Of a stretch of DNA of 64,000 nt, positions 37,891 to 46,343 are shown piece by piece. The translations under genes were made by a program, and so were the position numbers. The notes below the pieces were generated by a model. That model saw only the letters and a program-made list of their open reading frames with translations. It did no database searches and was not told where the DNA came from. Positions within the stretch are counted from its first letter, which is position 1. Each line of letters begins with the position of its first letter. The stretch covers positions 62,001 through 126,000 of the forward strand of contig NZ_AP024233.1 of the NCBI RefSeq assembly GCF_025998535.1, in the 5' to 3' direction. Source of the DNA: Desulfolithobacter dissulfuricans (GTDB lineage: Bacteria; Desulfobacterota; Desulfobulbia; Desulfobulbales; Desulfobulbaceae).

Positions 37891-39229
37891 CGGGCACACA
37901 ATTTTACTGGTGGATGACGAGGCCGATCTGCTCAGTCTCTGGAAGCTCAGGCTGGAGAGCCATGGTTTTCAGGTGGAAACCGCGCTCAGCGGTGAAGAGG
38001 CGCTGGCCAAGATGCCGATCATTAATCCGCACCTGGTAATAACCGATCTGCGGATGCCGGGAATCGACGGGCTGGCCCTGTATGAGGCGGTACGCGAACG
38101 CAATCGCAGCGTCCCGGTCATTATCATCACCGCCCACGGTTCCATCCCCGAGGCCGTCGAGGCTACCAGGCAGGGCGTGTTCTCCTTTCTCACCAAGCCC
38201 ATTGACGGCAAGGATCTGATCGAGGAGGCAGCCCGGGCCATCCGGCTTTCGGCCGGCGGAGGCGGGTCCGAGGAGGATGAGGAAGAGTGGCGCTCGGGCA
38301 TCATCGGCAAGAGCGCGGTCATGGAGGAGCTTCTCTCCCGGGCAAGGCTGGTGGCAGAGACCGATGCCACAGTCCTGATCCGGGGCGAGAGCGGTACTGG
38401 CAAGGAGTTGCTGGCCATTGCCATTCACCGGGCAAGCTCCCGCAAAGATGGCCCTTTTATCCCGGTGAACTGCACGGCCATTCCCGAATCCCTGCTTGAA
38501 TCCGAGCTTTTCGGCCATGTCAAGGGGTCGTTCACCGGCGCCACCAAAAGCTATGCCGGGCTGTTTCTCTCTGCCGACAAGGGGACGCTGTTCCTCGATG
38601 AAATCGGCGATATGCCGCTGCACCTGCAGGTCAAGCTGCTGCGGGTCCTGCAGGAGCGCCAGGTACGGCCGGTGGGCTCCACCCAGCCCGTACCGGTGGA
38701 CGTGCGCATCATCTCCGCCACCCACCGGAACCTGGAAGAGGCCATCGAGAAAAAACAGTTCCGGGAGGACCTGTTCTACCGCCTCAACGTGGTTGGCCTG
38801 GAGCTGCCCCCCCTGCACGAGCGCAAGGAGGATATTCCCGTGCTGGCCGAATACTTTATCGACCAGCTCTCCAAAAACGGTGAGAAGAAGGTCAAGGGGT
38901 TCACCCCGGATGCCATGCAGACCCTGCTGGACGCGGCCTGGCCCGGCAATGTGCGCCAGCTCTACAATGTTATCGAGCATGCCGTGGCCCTGGCCACCTC
39001 GCCGCTCATTTCCGAAGACCTGCTCCATGACGCCATCAAGCAACATCAGAAAAAGATTCTTCCCCTGGCCGAGGCCCGCCGGCGGTTCGAGCAACAGTAC
39101 CTGGTGCAGCTCCTGCAGACCACCCGGGGCAATGTCTCCCAGGCTGCCCGTATTGCCCGCCGCAACCGGACCGATTTCTACAAACTCCTTAACCGGCACC
39201 ATATTGTGCCGTCCCTGTTCAAGTCCTGA
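37883..39229 (+). CDS. sigma-54-dependent response regulator (GlrR/NtrC family)
   Basis: A 448-residue regulator. The receiver domain has acidic pair D11-D12, phospho-acceptor D55 (VITDLRMPG) and Lys in FLTKPID. A sigma-54 AAA+ domain follows with Walker A GESGTGKE, a sigma-54 contact loop reading GSFTGA (the common form is GAFTGA), and Walker [12 protein letters not shown]. The C-terminal Fis-type helix-turn-helix is [20 protein letters not shown]. It would activate sigma-54 promoters in response to the adjacent kinase. Its targets cannot be read from this window. Confidence 0.93.
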   Translation: MTDGHTILLVDDEADLLSLWKLRLESHGFQVETALSGEEALAKMPIINPHLVITDLRMPGIDGLALYEAVRERNRSVPVIIITAHGSIPEAVEATRQGVFSFLTKPIDGKDLIEEAARAIRLSAGGGGSEEDEEEWRSGIIGKSAVMEELLSRARLVAETDATVLIRGESGTGKELLAIAIHRASSRKDGPFIPVNCTAIPESLLESELFGHVKGSFTGATKSYAGLFLSADKGTLFLDEIGDMPLHLQVKLLRVLQERQVRPVGSTQPVPVDVRIISATHRNLEEAIEKKQFREDLFYRLNVVGLELPPLHERKEDIPVLAEYFIDQLSKNGEKKVKGFTPDAMQTLLDAAWPGNVRQLYNVIEHAVALATSPLISEDLLHDAIKQHQKKILPLAEARRRFEQQYLVQLLQTTRGNVSQAARIARRNRTDFYKLLNRHHIVPSLFKS

Positions 39230-39314
39230 GCCGCACGGTCTGCCAACGGCGCGGGCTGACCAGCGGCCGTCTTCCTCCGGCCGGATCTGGCCTACGGGCC
39301 TGCTTCCCAGCCTC

Positions 39315-39399
39315 TGTCGCAAAAACGCGACTTCATTTCGTTCTTCAGCAGGCAACGGACGCAGCAGGGCCGCATGACGTTGTCGCAAAAACGCGACTT
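39315..39399. repeat. two copies of a 19-bp hairpin-forming repeat
   Basis: TGTCGCAAAAACGCGACTT occurs at 39315-39333 and again at 39381-39399, 66 bases apart. Each copy contains GTCGC/GCGAC arms, so each can form a small hairpin or serve as a protein-binding dyad. Confidence 0.7.
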
Positions 39400-39646
39400 G
39401 CTTTTTGCCGGGAGGCTCCGGGAGCAGGCTCCGGAGAGATCCTCTCTTCGCCCTGTCCGGTGGATATCCCTGATCTGGCCGCAGCTGGCTCGGCCAGCCT
39501 GGAGAGTCGGCAGGCTCTGGTCTCGATCATCAATACGCTGCTCCTCGGCTTGAATTAGCCACAGCGTCGGAGCGGTGCGGCTTGGCCTGGACACATGGAA
39601 TCAGGCCGCATCCCAACGGTTCCCATGATTAATTCCGTCGAAATAA

Positions 39647-39675
39647 TTGACAGATGGTGCTGTATACAGTAATCT
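39647..39675 (+). promoter_or_regulatory. sigma-70-type promoter for the HdrC/MvhD genes
   Basis: A perfect -35 box TTGACA (39647-39652), a 17-base spacer and a -10 box TAATCT (39670-39675) precede the first gene by about 190 bases, implying a long leader. Confidence 0.55.
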
Positions 39676-39864
39676 TTCTCGAACCTGAATCCGGGTGATT
39701 CGCCTGGTTCGGGCCGAGTATTGGCCATCGTCGTACGCTGTTCCAGACCGTATCGGCCATCTTTCCCCCTTTCTTGTCATCAATGGATTGCAGGCAGTCT
39801 GCCGGTGTACAGCTGTATGCCTGAGCGTCGTGCACATGATGTAACTTTGGATTGTGGAGTTCGT

Positions 39865-40425
39865 ATGTCAAAAAAAGCCATGGAGATGAACCCGGCCTTC
39901 AGCGCAGAAGTTGTTGCCGAGCCCGGCGGATCGCATCTCAACAGTTGTTTTTCCTGTGGTGCCTGCAGCGGCGCCTGTCCTGTCAGCCAGGCCATTCCGG
40001 AATTTGATCCCCGCAAGATAATCCACATGGTCCGCATGGGCATGGAAGAGCGGCTCCTGGGATCGGATATGCTCTGGTACTGTTCCAGCTGCCGCAGCTG
40101 TGTCTTTGTCTGTCCCCAGGATGTCAGCTTTGCCGATATCATGGGCGCGCTCTCCCGACTGGCCCTGAAAAAGGGTTTTGTCACTCCGCAGCAGCTGGTG
40201 GAAAAGGGCAAGGCTGCCCAGGTACAGCGCGATCTCTGTGTCTCCTGTCTGACCTGTGTCCGGGTCTGCCCCTGGGATATTCCGAAAATTGACGAGGGCG
40301 GCTTTGCCACCATCGATGTGGAAGCCTGCCGGGCGTGCGGCATCTGTGTGGCCGAATGTCCCGCCCAGGCCATCGTGCTCAATGAGTCTGAAGACGAAAA
40401 GCTGATCGCTGCCTGCGGCGCCTGA
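39865..40425 (+). CDS. HdrC-like iron-sulfur protein with four [4Fe-4S] motifs
   Basis: A 186-residue cytoplasmic electron carrier. Two HdrC-type motifs (CFSCGACSGACP and CSSCRSCVFVCP) are followed by two ferredoxin-type motifs (CVSCLTCVRVCP and CRACGICVAECP), so it should bind four [4Fe-4S] clusters; classical HdrC has two. The start is the ATG opening MSKKAMEMN, because the longer frame has no iron-sulfur or signal features. It precedes an MvhD-like gene and a MetV-like gene. Such sets pass electrons between ferredoxin or NADH modules and methylene-tetrahydrofolate reductase in acetogens and sulfate reducers. Confidence 0.87.
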   Translation: MSKKAMEMNPAFSAEVVAEPGGSHLNSCFSCGACSGACPVSQAIPEFDPRKIIHMVRMGMEERLLGSDMLWYCSSCRSCVFVCPQDVSFADIMGALSRLALKKGFVTPQQLVEKGKAAQVQRDLCVSCLTCVRVCPWDIPKIDEGGFATIDVEACRACGICVAECPAQAIVLNESEDEKLIAACGA

Positions 40426-40443
40426 TACGACGAGGAACGAGAA

Positions 40444-40854
40444 ATGAGTTTTACACCAGATATTCGTGTTTTCAGCTGTCATTACACCTCGCAGCAGGGC
40501 TGTGTGCATGAGGGAAAGGAGCTCGCCGAGCTGGGTTTTCCAGAAAATGTCCGCCTGACCCGGGTGACCTGCACCGGCAAGCTTGAGGTGGTTACCCTGC
40601 TCAAGGCCTTTGAAGAGGGTGCCGATGGCGTTTATGTGGTAGGCTGTCCGGTGGATGGCTGCCATAACGTGAAAGGCTCGCAGCGGGCGGCCAAGAGGGT
40701 GGCCGCTGTCCGGGATGCCCTCAAGGAGCTCGACGTGGAGCCGGGCCGGGTGGAGATGTACCATCTGCCCCGTGGCCTGCACCCCGAATTCATCGATGCG
40801 GCCCGGGAGATGAACGAGCGCATCCAGGGGTTTGGCCCCAGCCCATTCAAGTAA
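40444..40854 (+). CDS. MvhD-like hydrogenase/heterodisulfide-reductase iron-sulfur subunit
   Basis: A 136-residue MvhD-family protein, whose conserved Cys residues can be seen in VFSCHYTSQQGC, RVTCTGKLE and VVGCPVDGCHNVKG; they bind a [2Fe-2S] cluster linking electron donors to HdrA-type flavoproteins. A GAGGAACGAG ribosome site precedes the ATG. It is 18 bases after the HdrC-like gene and clearly in its operon. No HdrA gene lies in this window, so the partner is encoded elsewhere or has been replaced. Confidence 0.92.
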   Translation: MSFTPDIRVFSCHYTSQQGCVHEGKELAELGFPENVRLTRVTCTGKLEVVTLLKAFEEGADGVYVVGCPVDGCHNVKGSQRAAKRVAAVRDALKELDVEPGRVEMYHLPRGLHPEFIDAAREMNERIQGFGPSPFK

Positions 40855-40872
40855 CCAGCATGGCTGGACCAG

Positions 40873-40947
40873 GTAAGCGACCGAAGGGAGACTCCGGGTA
40901 AGCGACCGAAGGGAGACTCCGGGTAAGCGACCGAAGGGAGACTCCGG
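40873..40947. repeat. 25-bp sequence repeated three times in tandem
   Basis: GTAAGCGACCGAAGGGAGAC plus TCCGG, three identical adjacent copies. The complement, GGAGTCTC-CCTTCGGT-CGCTTACC, matches the core of the dispersed repeats at 24.8 and 31.3 kb, so this looks like an amplified fragment of that family. It lies between a stop codon and a terminator-like hairpin. Confidence 0.85.
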
Positions 40948-40980
40948 ATTTCGGCACTGTCCAGCCACAACCAGCTATGA

Positions 40981-41018
40981 AAATCACCCTGCAATTACTT
41001 AAGGTTGTGGTGATTTTT
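40981..41018 (+). terminator. rho-independent terminator after the MvhD-like gene
   Basis: AAATCACC (40981-40988) pairs with GGTGATTT (41009-41016), which runs straight into further T residues. It may separate the HdrC/MvhD unit from the MetV-like gene. Confidence 0.55.
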
Positions 41019-41118
41019 GGATAAACACAACAGTATTGAGATCCCTGATAAATGATATATGCGCCGGCCAGCCTGACCCGGCCGGGTGCAACAGAGTGAC
41101 GAACCACAGGAGCTATTC

Positions 41119-41787
41119 ATGATTGTAGCCGAGCGGAAACCGCTTTCTGAAATACTGGACATGGTGAAGGATTGTACGAAGATTCTGGTTCTGGCCTGCC
41201 GGGGCTGTGTTACGGTTTGCTCGGCCGGTGGCGAACGGGAAGCGGAAATCCTGGCCTCTCTTATCCGTCTTGGCATGAAGAAAAACGGTCGGGACGCCGA
41301 GGTGATCGTGGGCTCGCTGGTCCGCCAGTGTGACCGGGAGTATGTGGACACCATCGATGCCTGGAAGGGGCAGTACGATGCCATTGTCTCCACGGCCTGC
41401 GGGGTCGGGGTCAACTTTATCGCCAACCTGCGTCCGGAGGACAATGTCTTTCCTGCCCTCAACACCACTTTTTTCGGTGGTTCCGCCGAGCAGGGGATCT
41501 GGAGCGAGCAGTGTGCCGGCTGCGGAGACTGTGTCCTGCACCTCACCGGTGGTCTCTGTCCGGTGGCCCGTTGTGCCAAGAGCCTGATGAACGGTCCCTG
41601 TGGCGGTTCCGTCGATGGCCATTGCGAGATCCATCCGGAAGTGGACTGTGTCTGGCAGATGATCTATGACCGCATGGGACGGCTTGACCGGCAGAAGGAG
41701 CTGGTTGATTCCGCGCCTATCCGTGACTGGTCCACGGCCGGCCATGGTGGGCCCAGAAAACAGGTCCGGGAAGATCTGACCGTCTGA
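41119..41787 (+). CDS. MetV-like methylenetetrahydrofolate reductase C-terminal/zinc-binding protein
   Basis: A 222-residue protein of the MetV family. It has the early CRGCVTVC motif and a Cys-rich C-terminal block (CAGCGDCVL, GGLCPVARC, LMNGPCGG, then CEIHPEVDC) typical of the zinc-binding partner of MetF in the acetyl-CoA pathway. AGGAG stands before the ATG. The usual MetF partner is not next to it; a molybdopterin gene follows. The neighbourhood suggests that it joins HdrC/MvhD in an electron-transfer complex for methylene-tetrahydrofolate reduction. Confidence 0.85.
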   Translation: MIVAERKPLSEILDMVKDCTKILVLACRGCVTVCSAGGEREAEILASLIRLGMKKNGRDAEVIVGSLVRQCDREYVDTIDAWKGQYDAIVSTACGVGVNFIANLRPEDNVFPALNTTFFGGSAEQGIWSEQCAGCGDCVLHLTGGLCPVARCAKSLMNGPCGGSVDGHCEIHPEVDCVWQMIYDRMGRLDRQKELVDSAPIRDWSTAGHGGPRKQVREDLTV

Positions 41788-41926
41788 GAGTTTAAAACAC
41801 GGTCTGGCCATGCTGCGGCGCCTGAGCCCCTTTTTTGTCGGTTTCCGGGTCGTCTCTCTTCCCGTCGGCCTCCGGGCGCCTTTTTTGCACACCATCTGAA
41901 AGAAATCATGACCTGCGCATTTCGAA

Positions 41927-43135
41927 ATGACTGAGTTATCGCTTCGAGATGCGCAGCGCCTCGTCCTGGCCCATTGCGCGCCGCTCTCCTCCACCACGCT
42001 TCCGCTTCAGTACGGATATGGCCGCGTTCTGGCCGCATCACTTAAAAGTACCCGCCCCAAACCCTCCTATTCCCAGTCCACCCGGGACGGTTTTGCCGTG
42101 CCCGGCGTGAGTGCGGCAGAGCTGCGGGACCGCGCTGTCACTTTTCGCCTGACCGGGGAGATTGCCGCCGGTACCCTGGAAAGCGGCGCCCTGGCCCCGG
42201 GCTGTGTTATGCGGATCATGACCGGCGGTATGGTTCCGCGCCGCTGCGAACGGGTTGTACCCTTTGAAGACTGCCATGAAGAGGGAGAGCGGGTGGTGAT
42301 ACCCGCCAGCGCCCTCAGGCGGCAACAGACCTTTATCCGCAAAAAAGGCAGTGTCATGGGACGCGGCCGGGTGCTCGTTTCCAGAGGCACCAGGTTGCAG
42401 CCGGATCACTCCCTGCTCCTGGCGGAAAACGGCTATCACGAGGTCCCGGTCTACCGGCGGCCGCGGGTCTGGCTGCTGTGTACAGGCAGTGAACTGGTCA
42501 AGCCGGGCGGCGAAATCCTGCCCGGGCAGAAGATATCGGGCAATTCCGTCCTGCTCTCCGGACTGCTGGAAGCAGACGGCACCGGTTGCGAGGTGGCGGA
42601 TCCGGTACCGGACGAGGCCGGGGCCATTGGTTCTGCCATCCGGGGTATCCTGCAACAGGAGCCCGACGTTCTGGTGACGACCGGTGGTATGGGGCCGGGA
42701 AAGTTTGATCTCATCGAACAGGTTTTCCAGGAGCTTGGCGGCCAGGTGCTCTATAACAGCCTTCGGGTTCGGCCTGGCAAGGCGACCCTCTTTGGTCTCC
42801 TGGGCCGGGTACGCTGTTTTGCCCTGCCCGGTCCGCCTCCGGCGGTCCGGCTGCTCTATCACGAGCTGGTCGCGCCAGCATTGCGAAGCCTGCAGGGGTT
42901 CTCCCGCCCGCTGCCCCTTCGGGTTCGGGCCTGGCTGAGCGAGTCGCTCTGTCTGCGCGGACAGGGTGTCATGAACATGAAAGGCGCGGTTGCCACTCTC
43001 CAGGATGGCCGGCTTGTGGTCCGCCAGGCCGGATTTCAGGACCGGGTCAACGCTATTCTGCTCTTTTCCGGCCGCAAAAAGACCTACCGGGCAGGCGATA
43101 CCGTGTCCCTGCACCTGGTCGGTCCCCTGGCCTGA
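41927..43135 (+). CDS. moeA: molybdopterin molybdenumtransferase MoeA
   Basis: A 402-residue MoeA, which inserts molybdate into adenylated molybdopterin. Recognisable blocks are SQSTRDGFAV, VMRIMTGGMVP, the MoCF-binding core (LLCTGSELVKPG, VTTGGMGPGKFD, RVRPGKATLFG) and ALPGPPPAVRLLY. It is full length. Sulfur- and formate-metabolising anaerobes need molybdenum/tungsten cofactor, so its presence is expected. It has no strong ribosome site; the chosen ATG is the first that fits the family start. About 140 bases with no clear terminator separate it from the MetV-like gene. Confidence 0.93.
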   Translation: MTELSLRDAQRLVLAHCAPLSSTTLPLQYGYGRVLAASLKSTRPKPSYSQSTRDGFAVPGVSAAELRDRAVTFRLTGEIAAGTLESGALAPGCVMRIMTGGMVPRRCERVVPFEDCHEEGERVVIPASALRRQQTFIRKKGSVMGRGRVLVSRGTRLQPDHSLLLAENGYHEVPVYRRPRVWLLCTGSELVKPGGEILPGQKISGNSVLLSGLLEADGTGCEVADPVPDEAGAIGSAIRGILQQEPDVLVTTGGMGPGKFDLIEQVFQELGGQVLYNSLRVRPGKATLFGLLGRVRCFALPGPPPAVRLLYHELVAPALRSLQGFSRPLPLRVRAWLSESLCLRGQGVMNMKGAVATLQDGRLVVRQAGFQDRVNAILLFSGRKKTYRAGDTVSLHLVGPLA

Positions 43136-43284
43136 CCCCAGCACCATCGACCAACGTAACCTGCCGGGTTATGTGATCCCTCCATAGGAGACCATCGCTC
43201 CATCTGTCCACTACCACCATGCCAGGTCTTCAGCACCCACCCCACGATCTTCATCCGCCCAAAAGACAATGTCTTTTCTACAGG

Positions 43285-44130
43285 TTATCCCTGAGGCTTC
43301 ATCCCCTGGCAGGAAGGACAGAACCAGGTGGCCCTCCCGCCAAGCGCTGTCTTTTCAATGGGCGACCGGCAGTGTGGGCAGGGGTCTCCCGCCCGGTCAT
43401 ATACGCTGAGCTGGAGCTGGAAATAACCCGGCTTGCCACTGGAGCCCAGGAAATCGGAAATGGTACTGCCGCCGGCCCTGATGGCTGCCCGCAGGATCTC
43501 AGGAGTGGCGCCGGCGATCTGTTCCCATTGCTCCGGGTCAAGAAGGTTGACCGGAGTGGCCGGGTGTATTCTGGCGGCAAAAAGAATCTCATTGGCGTAG
43601 ATATTGCCGATTCCAGCTACGCGTCGGCTGTCCATTAAAAAATTCTTTACCGGCTGTCGCCTCCCCGTGGCCAGGTGGGCCAGGGCTTCGCCGGTGAAGC
43701 CCCGCTCCAGTGGTTCCAGACCCCGCGAGCTGGAAAAATCATCTTCCATCTCCCTGGCATGTTTCCCCGGCCAGACCTCCACGCTGCCGAACCGGCGGCT
43801 GTCATTGAGCCGCAGCTCCAGGTCGTTGTCGAGCAGGAGACGGAGATGGTCGTGGCGCTCGCGGGGGGAGGCGGCTGGAAAGAGGCCCAGTCGTCCGGTC
43901 ATCCCGAGGTGGATGACCAGCACGGCCTTGTTGCTCATCCGCAGGAGCAGGTATTTTGCCCGCCGGTCAATGGTCTCGATACGCTGGCCGCTGATCTCAC
44001 GTTCCAGCAGTTCTCCAGGGATGGGAAAACGGAGCGGTTTGTCGCCCCAGCGGACCCGGACGACTCGTCGGTCCGGCAGGTGAGGCAGCAGGCCACGGCG
44101 GGTCACTTCAACTTCAGGAAGTTCTGGCAT
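43285..44130 (-). CDS. mutM: formamidopyrimidine-DNA glycosylase MutM (Fpg)
   Basis: A 281-residue base-excision repair enzyme that removes 8-oxoguanine. It begins MPELPEVEVTRRGL, with the catalytic P2 and E3 after Met removal. The lesion-binding helix-two-turn-helix GIGNIYANEILF and the C-terminal zinc finger (CPHCRS...CPSCQ) are all present. Its start overlaps the end of the phosphopantetheinyl transferase gene by 28 bases, so they are coupled. Confidence 0.97.
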   Translation of the reverse strand: MPELPEVEVTRRGLLPHLPDRRVVRVRWGDKPLRFPIPGELLEREISGQRIETIDRRAKYLLLRMSNKAVLVIHLGMTGRLGLFPAASPRERHDHLRLLLDNDLELRLNDSRRFGSVEVWPGKHAREMEDDFSSSRGLEPLERGFTGEALAHLATGRRQPVKNFLMDSRRVAGIGNIYANEILFAARIHPATPVNLLDPEQWEQIAGATPEILRAAIRAGGSTISDFLGSSGKPGYFQLQLSVYDRAGDPCPHCRSPIEKTALGGRATWFCPSCQGMKPQG

Positions 44131-44975
44131 GGATCATGTAATCGTTGTGCAAGGGTGGTCTGTCCGGTCAGATGGCTGTCCAAGGTGACGGCCAGGATAT
44201 AGGGTTCCAGGTCATATAGCATGACCTCGGCTGCCGGGGCAAGATCCAGGATTCGGAAGACAAGGAGAAGATCCTCTTTTCCGGCCCGGGCCGCAATGAG
44301 GCTGGTATCACCGAAAATGGCCGACCGGTCATGGAGGAAGCATTTCTTGATGGCCTCCTTGGCCGTCCAGATCATGGTCAGCAGTTTCTGCTCCGGGGCG
44401 TCTATCATCCGGGCCAGTATTTTTTTTTCTCCCGGGCTGGTGAACCGATCCTGGACGCCAGTGAGTCTGGCGCTGATCTCCTGGAGGTCCAGGCCACAGG
44501 GCACGTGTGCCGCCATCCCGCCCGCGTGGCGTCCGGAGTGGGTGATGGAGAGGAACAGCGGCTGGTTTGTCTTGCTTTCCTGTCTCTCAGGAAAAGGACG
44601 CCCCCCGGGTTCCATGCCTATGGCCAGTGACTGCAGTCGTTCCCTGTTCCGGCCGAGCAGTGTGAGGGCCGCCAGCTTGGCAACGATCCGGCCGGCCAGC
44701 CATTCCCGGCGTCGTTTTTCCCTGGAGAAGTCGTGGAAGCGCGTCAGCTCCCGCCTGTCCAGCACCTCTTCCGGCGGGTGGTTTTGGTACAGGGTGTCCT
44801 GGGGTGCCAGGGTGATGCAGTGGCGGACAGGGCTCTCCTGCAGGGAAATCCACGGTGCAGAAAGGGACAGGGAGGCAGGGAAGGGCGGAAACTCCCGGCT
44901 GGATCCTGGCTCTGGGTGGTGGTATATGGCTTCTTTTCCGGTCACGTCGACGGTGGGCTTGTTTTGTTTTTTCAT
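44103..44975 (-). CDS. 4'-phosphopantetheinyl transferase family protein
   Basis: A 290-residue Sfp-type enzyme that attaches the phosphopantetheine arm to carrier proteins. Conserved elements are LSITHSGRHAGG, the magnesium-binding GLDLQEIS and the helix IWTAKEAIKKCFL. The size fits the Sfp rather than the AcpS class. No polyketide or peptide synthase is visible nearby, so the carrier protein is unknown. Confidence 0.88.
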   Translation of the reverse strand: MKKQNKPTVDVTGKEAIYHHPEPGSSREFPPFPASLSLSAPWISLQESPVRHCITLAPQDTLYQNHPPEEVLDRRELTRFHDFSREKRRREWLAGRIVAKLAALTLLGRNRERLQSLAIGMEPGGRPFPERQESKTNQPLFLSITHSGRHAGGMAAHVPCGLDLQEISARLTGVQDRFTSPGEKKILARMIDAPEQKLLTMIWTAKEAIKKCFLHDRSAIFGDTSLIAARAGKEDLLLVFRILDLAPAAEVMLYDLEPYILAVTLDSHLTGQTTLAQRLHDPCQNFLKLK

Positions 44976-45106
44976 CGCTTTGGTACCGTGGCAGCGGGAT
45001 GGGAGGTTGTCGGTTATTTTACCCTATGCTTCCAGCGGTTTTTCAGGCTATAATACCGGAACTTTGTGGCTGCGCCTCCACCATTTTCTCTTTCTGAGAG
45101 TTTTTT

Positions 45107-45676
45107 ATGGATTTTCTTGGCAATATCACCTCATTTGACGTCATTGTCGGGCTGATTTTTTTCTTTTTCCTCATCCGCGGGGGCTGGATCGGCTTCATGC
45201 GTCAGCTGGCCGCCTTTCTGGCCCTGGTAGGCAGTTACTGGGTTGCCGGCAGGTATACCAGCGAGATCGAACCCTATGTGAGCCGGGTGATGGATAATCC
45301 CAAGCTGATTTTCCTGGTCAGCTTCAGTCTGCTTTTTCTGGTCATGGCCATGCTCTTTATCCTCGGTGGCAAGGTGTTGCGCCGGGTCATGGAAATTTCC
45401 CTGCTCGGCTGGTTCGATCGCTTTCTCGGCCTCCTGCTTGGCGGGGTCAAGGGTATGGTGGTTGTTTCGCTCATGTACATGATCCTGGCCTCCAGCCTTT
45501 CCGGCTCAAACGAGCTGCTCCGCAAATCCCTCACCTCACCCTACCTGGCCCGGGGAGCCAATATCCTCTATGGCCTGCTTAACGATCCCCAGGTCCGGGC
45601 GCTTTTTCTACCCAAAGAGCCGGCCATCAAGGCGGAACCTGTTCCCGAGCACCGCGACCAGTATCAGGAGGAGTAA
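45107..45676 (+). CDS. CvpA family membrane protein
   Basis: A 189-residue protein with four membrane helices and the CvpA-type start (FDVIVGLIFFFFLIRGGWIG), followed by GLLLGGVKGMVVVSLMYMIL. CvpA proteins affect envelope stress resistance, with mechanism unclear. The stop overlaps the converging glycosyltransferase gene by 13 bases. Confidence 0.88.
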   Translation: MDFLGNITSFDVIVGLIFFFFLIRGGWIGFMRQLAAFLALVGSYWVAGRYTSEIEPYVSRVMDNPKLIFLVSFSLLFLVMAMLFILGGKVLRRVMEISLLGWFDRFLGLLLGGVKGMVVVSLMYMILASSLSGSNELLRKSLTSPYLARGANILYGLLNDPQVRALFLPKEPAIKAEPVPEHRDQYQEE

Positions 45677-46343
45677 TACCACCTGGCCAGTCGCCCGGGT
45701 GAGACTCCCAGGAGGCTGGCCGCCTGGATAAGCTGGTTGCGGAGTGTGGTCCGCACAAGTCCCAGCCGTTCCCAGCGGCGGGCCGAGGTGGTGACCCTGG
45801 CCCGGGCAAGCCGGATCCGGCCGATCTTTCGCAGTTGCCGGACCAGGGCAACGTCTTCCATGAGCGGCCAGTCCGGAAAGCCTCCGGCCTGAAAATAGGT
45901 TTCCCGCAGCATGAACAGGGCCTGGTCACCGTAGGGTTTCTGCAGCAGATGTGAACGGAGATTGGCCCCGAACTCGATGAGCCGAAAGCCCTTTTCCGGA
46001 GAGCCGATTCCGATCCGGAAGGCCCCGGCCGCGGTCCGGGGCCTGGCCAGGATCTCGAGCACATGGGTGGTCCAGTTGCCGGGCAGCAGTGTGTCGGCAT
46101 GGAGGAAGAGCAGTATCCCCCCCGCGCGGCAAGGGCGCCCAGGTGCTGCTGAACCCCGCGCCCGGATGGGGAGCTGAGCAGTTGAACCGGAAAGGAAGCG
46201 GCGATGTCCCGGGTCTGGTCCGTGCTGCCGCCATCCACCACCAGGATTTCTTCTCCCGGGTGTGGGATCAGTTGTTCCAGGGTGGTGGCGATGGTTCCGG
46301 CTTCATTGTACACCGGGATGATGATGGAGATGGGCAAGGTCAT
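45664..46343 (-). CDS. TIGR04283-type family 2 glycosyltransferase (frameshifted)
   Basis: The N-terminal half reads as a GT2 (ISIIIPVYNEAGTIATTLEQ, VVDGGSTDQT, SPSGRGVQQHLGALAARG). The frame is then lost. One extra base in the CCCCCCC run at 46117-46123 restores ILLFLHADTLLPGNW, a standard DxD-type block of this family, and carries on through RIGIGSPEKGFRLIEFGANL to the stop at 45664, about 226 residues. The family is normally found beside a TIGR04282/DUF2064 protein, as it is here. The start may be either of two ATGs 18 bases apart. The function is a sugar transferase of unknown specificity. Confidence 0.8.

Larger units (their letters stand above)
39230..39864. other. long intergenic region before the HdrC/MvhD genes
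   Basis: It holds two identical short palindromic repeats near the left, a good sigma-70-like promoter (39647-39675), and about 190 bases of probable leader before the first start codon. No coding sequence is supported, although short open frames exist on both strands. Confidence 0.5.

Noticed and set aside
40873-40947. Possible CRISPR array
   Set aside because: The three repeats are directly adjacent with no spacers, and no cas genes are present.
45627-46062. C-terminal Ser/Pro/Gly-rich continuation of the TIGR04283 gene in its first frame
   Set aside because: The other frame over the same bases carries the conserved family sequence, so the first-frame tail is a frameshift product.
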